Assembly (NCBI GenBank): GCA_965178125.1
Contig: OZ237735.1
Location: forward strand, 1,860,001 to 1,924,000
Length of the DNA: 64,000 bases
Origin: Bilabrum cf. latius
Taxonomy: Eukaryota > Bigyra: Bicosoecida > Bigyra > Bicosoecida
Reading direction: 5' to 3'
Part shown: one piece after another, positions 32,943-42,030 of the stretch
How the letters are laid out: each line of letters begins with the position of its first letter
Numbering within the stretch: position 1 is the first letter of the stretch
Program-made: the position numbers and the translations under genes
The notes under the pieces: model-generated
The model's database searches: none
What the model was told of the DNA's origin: nothing
What the model saw: the letters and a program-made list of their open reading frames with translations, nothing else

Positions 32943-33087
32943 TATATACTATATGTTAATATTTATTATTTTTCTAATAATTAGTGGGTTCAAAAGGTAT
33001 ATTGTGAGAAGTAGCCATTTCAAATATTCATTTTAGAGTGCACAGTCTTAAGAATATGATTAAAATATCATATAAATATATAGAATT

Positions 33088-33609
33088 ATGGATCACAAAC
33101 TTCTAATTTCAAAAAGATATATTAAATCATTTTATAAGTACTCATGTAAAGTTAATTAGTACTATAAGAAAGCAGAAGAGTAGCGTAATATGATGACAAC
33201 TGATAGAGTAGATTGCTATACTAATTATATAACTTGTCTTCTAATTGCTCGTAAGTATAGAGAATGTATTATCAATTGCAGTAAAAAGTACTATTATGAT
33301 ATGGACTTTACGTTAAATGATAACGGATATGTATCGTCTTCTTTTGATCACTTAAAAACATTCAACTTTGACTATGCTAATTCAATGAAAATAAATGAAT
33401 GTATAGAACAATTTAAACAATCCGTTGAGTGGGAAAGGTTATTTAAAAAAGACTTTTTTCAAATGTAGTTAATTTATGAATATCTAAAATTTTTCAGACT
33501 TAAGTGCTATTTACATGACATACGACCAGATAATCCCCTCCATCCGACAGAAAAAGTTAATAAACTTAACGAAGAAGACATTGACGAGCTATTTTATAGT
33601 GACTGGTGA
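33088..33609 (+). CDS. Unknown viral protein, 173 aa
   Basis: ATG 33088 to TGA 33607-33609 with three TAGs. Tyr/Lys/Cys-rich N-terminal half (YYKKAEEQ, CLLIARKYRECIINC) and a C-terminal part with KKDFFQM and DELFYSDW. No known family. It is convergent with the nucleotidyltransferase-like gene, and divergent from the ATPase gene across 145 bp that should hold both promoters. Confidence 0.6.
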
Positions 33610-33610
33610 G

Positions 33611-33682
33611 ACGACCGCCCCAAATTGCGGTAATATTATAGCTATTTAAGATATATTTGTGCAATTCTGGGCGCGTAGGCTG
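33611..33682. repeat. Viral ~70-bp palindrome
   Basis: Begins immediately after the TGA of the plus gene at 33609, between convergent genes. Confidence 0.75.
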
Positions 33683-33733
33683 TTAGAGGTTTTACATTTT
33701 CGGGTCAATCTAATGAAAATCTCACAATATAGG

Positions 33734-33805
33734 GCGCCCCAAATTGCGGAAATATATAAGTATCAAGAAAATTATGTCTGCAATTCTGGGCGTTTAGGTG
33801 TATTC
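33734..33805. repeat. Viral ~70-bp palindrome
   Basis: Touches the TGA (33804-33806) of the minus gene, so it forms the immediate 3' end of that transcript. Confidence 0.75.
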
Positions 33806-34622
33806 AATTATGTGAAACTAATTTAACGACCCTTTTATTGAGCTAGTCTTCTAAATATTTAATTATAATACTTACATCTTTACTATTGAACGTATTAAAG
33901 TATTGATATACTGGTTTAATAAGTCCTAATTTACGTACATCATTCTTAAGTCTATCAATAACTCTATTTTTTAATTTAAATGGAACTGTTGGAAGTAATA
34001 AACTTTTTAATCTTGTAATAGTCAAGTAAAGAAAGCCTACATCGGGATTCTTTATAAGTTGTTCAATCTCTTCCTGTTTCTTCTTTTGCCCTAATTCGTC
34101 ATATATAACATCTAGTCTTTTTAATATCTTGAAATATTTTCGTTCTTTTTGTAAGTCTTTTATGTCATCTATCATCCTATCTGCTACTTGTTTAGGCTTC
34201 ATTTTCAATATCTTACCTCCAATATCATATAATATACTAACCTCTTCAATATATCCAGTATAGACCCAACTTTCAACGAATATCATAGGATTATTCTACT
34301 ATTTTAAAGATTTTAATATTTTAGGTCTATTAGTATCAAGAAATGTATCTAAAGAGACGCCATTATCATCATATTCAACGTTATAAATATGTATTAATCT
34401 ACTACCTCTTAAGGTCTTTAATTCATTTATAACACTATTGACATCAGACAATTTAACGGGAGAGTATAGGTCTATGTCTCCAGCCCAAAGTGAAAGCATA
34501 TTATGAGTAAATGAATATGAACCATTTAAATAAATATCACTTCTATTTATTTTAAAAGACTTGAATATCTTATTATCAAATCGTGAATAATACTTTAGCT
34601 ACTACTTTGTTAATTTAACCAT
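33804..34622 (-). CDS. Nucleotidyltransferase-fold protein
   Basis: A 272-residue frame runs from ATG 34620-34622 to TGA 33804-33806. Three TAGs encode the visible breaks, including two adjacent ones near 34603. The segment NGSYSFTHNML followed by GDIDLYSP (residues about 35-55) matches the hG[S/G]...DhDh signature of the polymerase-beta-type nucleotidyltransferase superfamily. The rest is helical and Lys-rich. Possible roles include RNA tailing or nucleotidyl transfer to protein. The specific substrate cannot be told. Confidence 0.6.
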
Positions 34623-34656
34623 ATATTAATAAGAAATATTATAGTTCTTTATTATA

Positions 34657-35100
34657 ATGGACGATTTCATAAGACAAAGACTATAGCAACTAGGTAAATC
34701 ACCCTCTAATGCCAAAGTCAACAATTTAAAAGACGAATTTAAGCAAAAACTACTTGAATTATTTGAAGACTATCAAATGAATGGTGTTCAAGGTGGTTCA
34801 AAAGTTGGACGCTTTTTTAAAAAAGTAGGTCGTAAATTCAAGAAAGTAGGGCGAACAATTAAAAAAGGTATTAAAAGTAATGTAGGAAAGGCAATACGAA
34901 CAGGTCTTAAGTTTGTAGCCCCTGAAGTTGGTGTCCCTCTTGATGCTGCACTTAAGACTGTAGGACTTGGAAAGGCTAAGCGTAAGAGGAAACCTAATCC
35001 AAAAGCTAAAGCAAGAGGTAAATTAGTGAGTGCGGTAATGAAGAAGTATGGCGTAAGTCTAGGAGAAGCAAGTAAAATATTAAAAGAAAATGGTATGTAA
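34657..35100 (+). CDS. Very basic core-like protein
   Basis: ATG 34657 to TAA 35098-35100, 147 residues with one TAG near 34684. After a short acidic/helical N-terminus comes GGSKVGRFFKKVGRKF and several Lys/Arg-rich repeats. It then has a hydrophobic VAPEVGVPLDAALK helix and a C-terminal KYGVSLGEASKILKENG, reminiscent of the basic core/VI-like proteins of adenovirus-related elements. A DNA-condensing or membrane-active virion role is inference. It starts a three-gene plus-strand structural block. Confidence 0.6.
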
Positions 35101-35139
35101 ATTTAATAATATTATCTATTATCATAATATAATTATACG

Positions 35140-36582
35140 ATGTCTAAAAAAAGAACAGCAGTATTGGAAGACTTACTCGATGGACTTGTGGAAAGTAGAG
35201 CCCCTACAAGTCAAGCAAGACGAAAGGTAAGAAACGAAGAGAGAGCCATAAGAGCAGCTATAGGAGAAGCTAAACGAAAACAAAAAATTCAATTAGAAGA
35301 GGACTTTATGCCATTAGAAGAAAAGAGAAAATTAAAAAGAATAGCAAATCTTATGAAAAGGACTTTAAAAAGAGTTAAAGATAACAGTAAGAAAGGTAAA
35401 AAGTATAAAGTAGCAGATATAGATCAAGTTGTAAGACTAGCTAAAGATAATGAACTACTTGATGAAGATGCTGAAGCTATTGCTAAGATGATATAGAATA
35501 TTCCATATATGAACTCATCTAATACTCTATTTCAAAAAGGTAAAGCTGAGTCAAAACTTAACGACGCATTAAATAACTTATTTATTGAAGCAGAAGAGAT
35601 AGACAATTTACCTAAAGATGTCAAAGACTTAGAGAATGACTTAACAGTAGACTAGTTGAAGAAGTTTCTTAAAGAGAGAGGTGTAAGTGATTCAACTTTA
35701 AATGGTCTCTCTAAGGCTCAACTTAATTCAATGGCATCAAGACTTGTAAAAGTTAGACAAAGAGCAAAAGGAACACAAATAGTACCTCTATTAGAAAGAT
35801 TAGGAGATAAAAAGTCAAAAGGCTATGCTTTGGAACGATTACGAAGCCAAACTGATCGAGTTAAACTAAAAAGAGATGTACTTAATAAAAGAATGGAAGC
35901 AATAAATGATATTTATAAAACAAAAGCCACATCTAAAGCACCAGTACTAAAAGATAGACTTAAAGCACTATTAGGTGATGAATATGATGGTGTGCCAATA
36001 GATGATATGTAGTATTATGATTTATAGAGCTTATTTCAAGATATTAAGACTGGAAGACAATCGGGACTTGACAGTAAAACTAGATTTGTAAATTTAAATA
36101 GAATCAAGTTTGATGACGCAAAGAAAGATATTGAAAGACAATTATCACTTAGAAAAAGACAAACAAACCCATTTAGTCGTGCAGAACCGTCAGGAACTCC
36201 ACTTAAAGAAAGACTTAGACGAGCTAAGGAAAAAGATCCAGACTTACGAAGAGAAGCCGCATTAAGTGATGTAATGAATGAAGCTGCTGAATAGATAGCA
36301 AGAGGTAATGAACCTTTAGATGATGAGACAGAAGGGACACTATTAGAAAGACAACCAGATGGAGAATTTGTAGCAAGCGATGCAGGTGAAGATCTTGGTA
36401 AAGGTCAAGAAGCAAGAACAAGAGCAGCACGAGCAGCACAAGAACGGGAAGAACAAGAACAAGAAGCACAAGGTCAATCATCTAGTGGAGCAAGTGAAAG
36501 TAAGACTGGTGAAGGTTCAGGTCTTAATAAGAGACTTGATACTCTAATATCTTGGTTAGATTCAAGATTAAGAAGTCTTTAA
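35140..36582 (+). CDS. Large charged helical structural protein
   Basis: ATG 35140 to TAA 36580-36582, 480 residues with five TAGs. The sequence is Lys/Arg/Glu-rich and mostly helical, with coiled-coil character and a Glu/Gln/Ala-rich region (ARAAQEREEQEQEAQ) near the C-terminus, ending in LDTLISWLDSRLRSL. No catalytic motif. Its position between the core-like and fibre-like genes suggests a virion component. The repeated helical basic segments may be protease-processed, but I cannot show cleavage sites. Confidence 0.6.
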
Positions 36583-36665
36583 ATGGTATATACTATAATA
36601 TTTTAATTTAAAAATATTACATTGTAAGAGGTGGCTATATTAAAAATGACTAAATTATAAAAATC

Positions 36666-36736
36666 AATACGCCTACGCGCCCAGAATTGCGGAAATATAT
36701 CTTAATATCCTAATATATTATCGCAATTTGGGGCGC
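36666..36736. repeat. Viral ~70-bp palindrome (reverse orientation)
   Basis: Reverse-complement orientation, located after the plus gene ending at 36582 and before the one starting at 36826. It switches orientation with gene direction. Confidence 0.8.
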
Positions 36737-36825
36737 TAGTATTATACTATATCTTATACTACTAACTTTTTAAAATCTCGTAATTTAAAAAAAAAATATC
36801 TAGTCTAGCTAATATAATATAAGTA

Positions 36826-37548
36826 ATGGCAGGAATATACAATCTCTTAAACAAAAATGAATATGAATTAAAGAGTAAGTCTATTGAAGTAGAATCAATT
36901 AAAGCAGAAGGCTTTGATGGAGCCGCTAACTTTGGACTTAACTTCAATGGTCAATCACTACCCTATATTATGAGTGGTACTAATGAAGATGCTAAGTCTT
37001 TCACATGGAGAATAGGTAAAAACTCAGCATCAGCAGGTGCATCTATCTCAATCAATGTCGCAGGTGATGGCACTCAAACCAGTACTATGACAGCAACCAA
37101 CTTCTTATCATTTACCGGTACACATGTAGCATCTTGTAGTGATGTTGCTTCTAGTTTACCAGCTGGTATTGGGTCAGTGGTTACTCTTGATAGTGTAGTT
37201 AATAAAGGACCCACAACTAATGAATATGTCGTAAGTCAAGCATCTCAACATTCACCACCTTTTGGAGTATATGTAGGAGAACACCATGATGATGGTAAAG
37301 TACTTGTGGCATCTTTAGGTGATGGAGCTGTGAAAGTAAATAAAAATGGAGGAGATGTAAGTGCGGGTGACTACTTAATAAATAGCTCTGATAGTGGATA
37401 TGTCTACGCGCCTAATCCTCAACCAGTCTCTGTTGATTAGACTATTGTAGCAAAAGCTCTAGTAGATGAAGACTTTTCAAGTGGTACTTCTACTGATGCT
37501 AATGGAGTAGAATATAAAGTCGTACCTTGTATTTTCTTAACAGGATAA
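36826..37548 (+). CDS. Fibre-like/decoration protein
   Basis: ATG 36826 to TAA 37546-37548, 240 residues with one TAG. The sequence is Gly/Ser/Asn/Thr-rich and beta-like. The C-terminal part, DGAVKVNKNGGDVSAGDYL followed by INSSDSGYVYAP and then IVAKAL, resembles the Peptidase_G2/intramolecular-chaperone-type end found on some phage and virus fibres (G-x-x-V-x-x-GD-x-L...S-x-x-x-G-Y...GKAL). It is probably a trimeric surface protein for host attachment. This is inference from motif pattern. Confidence 0.5.
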
Positions 37549-37591
37549 TTGAGTTTAATTATAGAAATATCTTTTTTATTAATATAATAAA

Positions 37592-38230
37592 ATGGATGGA
37601 ATCAGTTCAAGCAGTGTCGTTGTAGGAGGTTTAAGTGTCTTACTACCTCTAGCATACTCTGGTGGTATGTCTTGTTGGTAGTGGTTATGGGATAAACCTT
37701 TACATAAACGTAAAAAAATATGTATCTGTGTGCCTGAAGGTAGTGGTAAGTCTACCGCTTGTCAAATATTACGGTCTAGTTCTAAAGACTGTTTACTTGT
37801 TGATTTAGATAGTACTCTAGGAGTATATGTCTAGGAGCCCGAATTACTTATGAAACTAGACGAATGTAAGTTAAAAAGTGATTGGGGTAATTATAATATA
37901 CTTAATAGAAAAGCCAGTAAAGAAGCCCTTCAATGGGTAAAAGATAACTGGTTGAATGAAGGTAGCGAGAAGAGAGTAATATTCTTTACTAAAGAGTTAA
38001 GTCTAGCTAATGAGTTATTTAAAAAAGAAAGTATAGTTGTATGTCTTCCATCTAATTCACTATTCTAGAAGACTTTAAAGAATTAGAAAGTAGATAAATA
38101 GAAGTCTATGTTAGAAGACCGTAACTCTTATATCAAAGAGTTGAACCCTTCTAGCTATTACATTTATAATACTTACGAATAGCTTCACGATAAATTGAGG
38201 AATTGCCTCTAGTTAGGGTACCAAATATAA
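37592..38230 (+). CDS. P-loop NTPase with N-terminal hydrophobic segment
   Basis: ATG 37592 to TAA 38228-38230, 212 residues with eight TAGs. Residues about 8-35 are hydrophobic (VVVGGLSVLLPLAYSGG), a likely membrane anchor. Then comes a Walker A, CVPEGSGKSTACQIL, and a LLVDLDS strand with Asp, as in nucleotide kinase-like P-loop proteins. The C-terminal half is Lys/Asn-rich. The substrate is not evident. It may be a viral kinase or a membrane-linked ATPase. Confidence 0.55.
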
Positions 38231-38260
38231 TACAAATAAATACAAAATAATACAAAAGTC

Positions 38261-38331
38261 AATACGCCTACGCGCCCAGAATTGCACAAATATATCTTGA
38301 ATAGCTATAATATTTCCGCAATTTCGGGCGG
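38261..38331. repeat. Viral ~70-bp palindrome (reverse orientation)
   Basis: Lies between the stop at 38230 and the promoter at 38354; variant arm TTGCACAAATATATC. Confidence 0.75.
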
Positions 38332-38353
38332 TTAGATCCTAAGTTTAATTATT

Positions 38354-38386
38354 CCGCCAAAAAATATTTACTATATATATATAGAA
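38354..38386 (+). promoter_or_regulatory. Viral promoter, plus strand
   Basis: CCGCCAAAAAATATTTAC followed by TATATATATATAG, a plus-strand copy of the promoter block, ends two bases before ATG 38387. Confidence 0.6.
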
Positions 38387-38701
38387 ATGAACTTTAATAA
38401 TATTTATAACATAAAAAGTTTGAACAATATATTAAAAAAGGTAAAGACAGCTTTTGATCAATTTTTTGATGGAAAGGACCTTCGTATTTGTGAAGTTGAA
38501 GAGCTAAAAGAAGTAGAAAAAGACTAGATTATTACCTACGAAGATATTAAGTCTATCCTAGGTCTTAAAATGGCTATGTTGCCTAAATATGAAGGAATGT
38601 TTTAGATGGCGCAAGATTACAAAGATTTTCGTATTATTAATGGCTTACTTGATTTAGAAATTATGAATGAGTTAAAACGTGTGGAAAAATCAACACGGTG
38701 A
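38387..38701 (+). CDS. Unknown viral protein, 104 aa
   Basis: ATG 38387 to TGA 38699-38701 with two TAGs. Asp/Glu/Lys-rich, probably helical (FDQFFDGKDLRICEVEEL). It has its own promoter and is followed at once by a palindrome. No family recognised. Confidence 0.6.
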
Positions 38702-38702
38702 G

Positions 38703-38763
38703 ACGCCCAGAATTGCGAAAATATATCTTGAATAGCTATAATATATCCGCAATTTGGGGCGGT
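38703..38763. repeat. Viral ~70-bp palindrome (reverse orientation)
   Basis: Starts right after TGA 38701 between convergent genes, with arms CGCCCAGAATTGCG and CGCAATTTGGGGCG. Confidence 0.8.
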
Positions 38764-38813
38764 CGTATCTAACCTGTCAATTTGTATTTTTATAATTAAA
38801 ATACATACTGATA

Positions 38814-39320
38814 TTACAATTTATAATCTAGACAAATATTGTCTGGTTGTTTAGAAGTATTACATAATAGACTTAACTTTTGATCTATTTCTTTTTCTAC
38901 TCCTGTTTTAGTCTTTTCGTCTTCTTGTTCCATCTCTTGGACAGTCTCGTTGAATTTATCCACATCACCGTAAGTCTTTATAAATACTTGTTTTTTCTCG
39001 GACATCTTGATTTTGCTATCCTCCACATATTGCTCTCCTTCAATATTACATAATATATTATTAAGATGGAGATAACTTTCTGCTTTGTCATCGTGATCTG
39101 TGCTTAATACTTCAACATACTTTGTTTTAAATCTAAGTTCCAAGTTATGACGTATTTCACTCATATGTTTATGGATCTCTTTTGGGTCTTCTATTTCGCT
39201 CTCTTCATACATTGCTATTATAGTACTTATGACATCACTAGGGTTTTCGTCTCGTATTTTAAGTATTAAACTAAAGACATCAAAGTATTCATTTAAAAAC
39301 TTCCAAATTGTGTTTTTCAT
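38814..39320 (-). CDS. Unknown acidic viral protein, 168 aa
   Basis: ATG 39318-39320 to TAA 38814-38816 with no internal TAG. The N-terminus is hydrophobic/aromatic (TIWKFLNEYFDVFSLIL), then acidic and helical with Glu/Lys runs. A TATATATATAGTGG promoter at 39321-39346 precedes the ATG and overlaps the stop of the upstream gene. No family recognised. Confidence 0.65.
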   Translation of the reverse strand: MKNTIWKFLNEYFDVFSLILKIRDENPSDVISTIIAMYEESEIEDPKEIHKHMSEIRHNLELRFKTKYVEVLSTDHDDKAESYLHLNNILCNIEGEQYVEDSKIKMSEKKQVFIKTYGDVDKFNETVQEMEQEDEKTKTGVEKEIDQKLSLLCNTSKQPDNICLDYKL

Positions 39321-39346
39321 TTACCTATATATATAGTGGTCATTTT
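39321..39346 (-). promoter_or_regulatory. Viral promoter overlapping upstream stop
   Basis: CCTATATATATAGTGG lies directly upstream of ATG 39320 and overlaps the TGA (39340-39342) of the preceding minus gene. It lacks the distal TGGCG. Confidence 0.5.
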
Positions 39347-40020
39347 AATAAGATATTTTTAAACTTTGTAAAGTTATCATGAATTTTATCACTATCACCC
39401 CAGCACACTTTAGCATACCATAAGTTGCTGTCATACATATCGGTCTCATCAAAATGAATATGTCCTAATACTCGCTTTCTCATTTTATCAGCGTGTGATT
39501 TACCTCTTCTTAAAGCATCAGGATAAGTCTATGTATTCTTTTTGTTAAAATATACCTTTGTATCATTAATCTCTACACAATAAACATATTCAGGTTTATC
39601 ACTCACTGTAAGATCACTAATATTGATTTTTGGTTTTGGTTTCTCTTTAATTGGTTTCTCTTCAATGACTTCACTCACTACTTCACTACTTGTATCACTA
39701 TATGTATCATTCAAATAGTCTTCCTCTTTATTATCCTCTATGTCTTCGCTATCTAATTCAACATCTTCCAATATAGCCTATTGTCGTTCTAATTGTGGAG
39801 GTTTTAACTAGATAGGTTCTATTTTAGACGGTTGTCTCACTAAATTTATAGTTGCTATCTCGTCCCCTTCATCATCTATTTCACCCTATAAACTTGAATA
39901 ATGCTTGTTAATCCATAACATTTTTAAGTCATCACGAGACCACTTGTACTTTTCACTTAACTTGACTACTCTTTTTAGAAGGTCTTTATTTTTGTATCTT
40001 GTTATATTTAACAATTCCAT
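39340..40020 (-). CDS. Unknown viral protein with acidic middle, 226 aa
   Basis: ATG 40018-40020 to TGA 39340-39342 with four TAGs. A basic N-terminal helix with KWSRDDLKMLWINKHY may bind nucleic acid. The centre is strongly acidic (DSEDIEDNKEEDYLNDTYS), and the C-terminus (VYCVEINDTKVYFNKKNT, then WGDSDK) looks folded. No family recognised. Confidence 0.6.
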
Positions 40021-40122
40021 ATACTTATTATAAATAATTTCTTTGACTTTGTTTTATATTAATATGGTAAATACTAGAAAAAATTAATATTTCAAAAGTC
40101 GTATCTATACACTGGCTAACAT

Positions 40123-40252
40123 TGATGCCAGAGTGTACGCGCAACCTAGTCTCGTTAACAATCAGACATGGCAAGACCTGACAAAGCTGTGCCTGTGCGC
40201 GACCCTTGACCGGACTGACCGGGGCTGGGAAGAGCACGTGCACTACTCCGCC
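40123..40252. repeat. Split direct repeat A, outer copy
   Basis: TGATGCCAGAGTGTACGCGC... to ACTCCGCC, repeated at 40455-40584 with only trivial differences. Confidence 0.85.
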
Positions 40253-40278
40253 GAGGAGGAGGGGGTTGGGAGGGTGGG

Positions 40279-40454
40279 CAAAAATTACCCAATCTCCGCC
40301 CCTCTCCTGAACACAGAGAGGGTATGCGCGTCATCGCAAGCAATCCGTTGGCTTGGTCGCACCTTCCCGGTCGCAACCGCCATCGGAACCCAACGAGACG
40401 TTCACGCGCTCCCACTCTGGCATCAACACCGAACCCCATCCGGCGTTAGGATCA
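40279..40454. repeat. Split direct repeat B, inner copy
   Basis: CAAAAATTACCC... to GTTAGGATCA, repeated at 41727-41902. Joined directly to the inner A copy. Confidence 0.85.
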
Positions 40455-40584
40455 TGATGCCAGAGTGTACGCGCAACCTAGTCTCGTTAACAATCAGACA
40501 TGGCAAGACCTGACAAAGCTGTGCCTGTGCGCGACCCTTGACCGGACTGACCGGGGCTGGGAAGAGCACGTGCACTACTCCGCC
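40455..40584. repeat. Split direct repeat A, inner copy
   Basis: Second copy of A, immediately after the inner B copy. The coding region for the recombinase ends 40 bp further on. Confidence 0.85.
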
Positions 40585-40624
40585 AAATCTTACCGCCATG
40601 TCTTGTACGCTGCGGCTGTGTGGC

Positions 40625-41887
40625 TCACTCCAAGTTCAGCCGCAGCGCGCTGGCCAGCACCCACACTGGCCTGTTCAAATCGAGGCTCCTGCCGCCGAGC
40701 TCCAGAGGAGGCAAGCCTTCCCTGACGCCCCGCAAGTACACCTCGCATGCAGATGCCGACTTCCATCTGCCAAATCGCCTAATGACCTCGAAGGCGACCC
40801 CAGCACGGTCCAAACACATCACTGCCGCGATGCGGATGGAATGTCCGTGCACCGCTCCTGCAACTTCTCGTGAGCAGAAGCTGCGGAGCGCCCGTACTAC
40901 CTGCGCCTTGACGATCGGCTTCGTGTTCGCCACGAAGACTGGCCCTGACGTGGGGCAGCTGAGCGCCAGCTACCGGGCGTAGTCTTCGTCTGCGCCTGCA
41001 GTTGGGGCGTGGCTCGCTGCTGCCCACGCCACGAAGGCTCGCACGCCGCAGAACCTGCTGCCTGTGACTGCCCATCGTCCGGCTCTGCAATGGACTGCGA
41101 TGGGCTCTGCGGCTGGGATGGAGAACTTGGCTGGGCCGTCGGCTTTGTGGAGGCCCAGGCGGATGGCAACACCATGGATGCGTCCGTCTCGCGTGATGAA
41201 CTGCACTTGCTGCCATTGGAGGCCGGCTTGTCGTCTGGACGCACCGACGAGCTCTCCCAGCCGGAGGCCCCCACAGAAGCAGAGACAGACAGCTGTCCGA
41301 GCAGCCTACTCTGTTGTGCTGCAACCGGCTGTCGAGAAACACCGTCGGATTGCGCGGAGTGGGGCTGAAGATCGACGCAACGGGTGCGCCGATGGCGATG
41401 CTTTGTGGTAGTACCGGAGGATGCTGTCGAGCTAGCGTGACCGTGGGACGCCGCACGCTCCTGTGGACTCGATGACGACTCGCTAGGCATTTCTGGTGTA
41501 TGTAGCGATGGTGCCGCCACTGAGAGGCGAACATTCCCCTAAGAAGACTGCGAATCTCGAGAGCGCTGCATTGAGCCTGAACGCGAAGAGTCTGCGAGCT
41601 GCTGGAAGATGCCCGTCCATGAAACTGCGGTCGATGTCGTACCACGTGAGGAAGTTGTCGAAGTGCCCCCACGCCGTGCGCAACCCACTGAGTCCAGAGT
41701 GGCCACCAGCGTGAAATGGTAAAACCCAAAAATTACCCAATCTCCGCCCCTCTCCTGAACACAGAGAGGGTATGCGCGTCATCGCAAGCAATCCGTTGGC
41801 TTGGTCGCACCTTCCCGGTCGCAACCGCCATCGGAACCCAACGAGACGTTCACGCGCTCCCACTCTGGCATCAACACCGAACCCCAT
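40625..41887 (-). CDS. Tyrosine recombinase
   Basis: A minus frame of 420 codons runs from ATG 41885-41887 to TGA 40625-40627 with several TAGs. Catalytic hallmarks of the tyrosine-recombinase family are present in order: CGGLRLGELVGA (first Arg), GHSIRIAAVMCLDRAG (H-x-x-R), FGRWKSASACEVYLRG (G-R-W and the Tyr nucleophile). It should cut and rejoin the element's circular intermediate and target DNA. The start may lie further in, since the first ~60 residues come from repeat B. The gene looks intact under the TAG=Gln code, which argues that the insertion into the virus is recent. Confidence 0.75.
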
Positions 41888-41902
41888 CCGGCGTTAGGAT
41901 CA
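41727..41902. repeat. Split direct repeat B, outer copy
   Basis: Second copy of B at the other end of the element. It contains the candidate start of the recombinase (41885-41887). Confidence 0.85.
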
Positions 41903-41923
41903 AAAATGATAAAATTATAAAAA

Positions 41924-41997
41924 TCAATACACCTACGCGCCCAGAATTGCGGAAATATATCTTAATATCCTAATATATTATCGCAATTTGGGGCGCT
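41924..41997. repeat. Viral ~70-bp palindrome (reverse orientation)
   Basis: Directly right of the recombinase element and before the integrase stop at 42031. It is the one copy whose orientation does not match the adjacent minus gene. Confidence 0.75.
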
Positions 41998-42030
41998 GGT
42001 ATTATGCCATAAAGTATATTACTAGATTAA

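Larger units (their letters stand above)
40123..41902. mobile_element. Tyrosine-recombinase element with split direct repeats (nested in virus)
   Basis: A GC-rich 1,780-bp block sits in AT-rich viral sequence. Repeat A (130 bp) occurs at 40123-40252 and 40455-40584, and repeat B (176 bp) at 40279-40454 and 41727-41902. On the minus strand the order is B-internal-A-B-A, the split-direct-repeat topology of PAT/Ngaro-type DIRS-order elements. The outer ends are TGATGCC... and ...GGATCA, and the internal B-A junction GGATCA|TGATGCC is exactly the joined ends. The internal 1.1 kb encodes a tyrosine recombinase and no reverse transcriptase, so this is either a non-autonomous derivative or a different kind of YR element. 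A diverged B-like relic lies at 47212-47400 outside the virus. Confidence 0.75.

Noticed and set aside
40779-41729. 316-codon minus-strand ORF in the recombinase element
   Set aside because: Different frame from the one holding the R, HxxR and Y recombinase motifs; GC-rich shadow.
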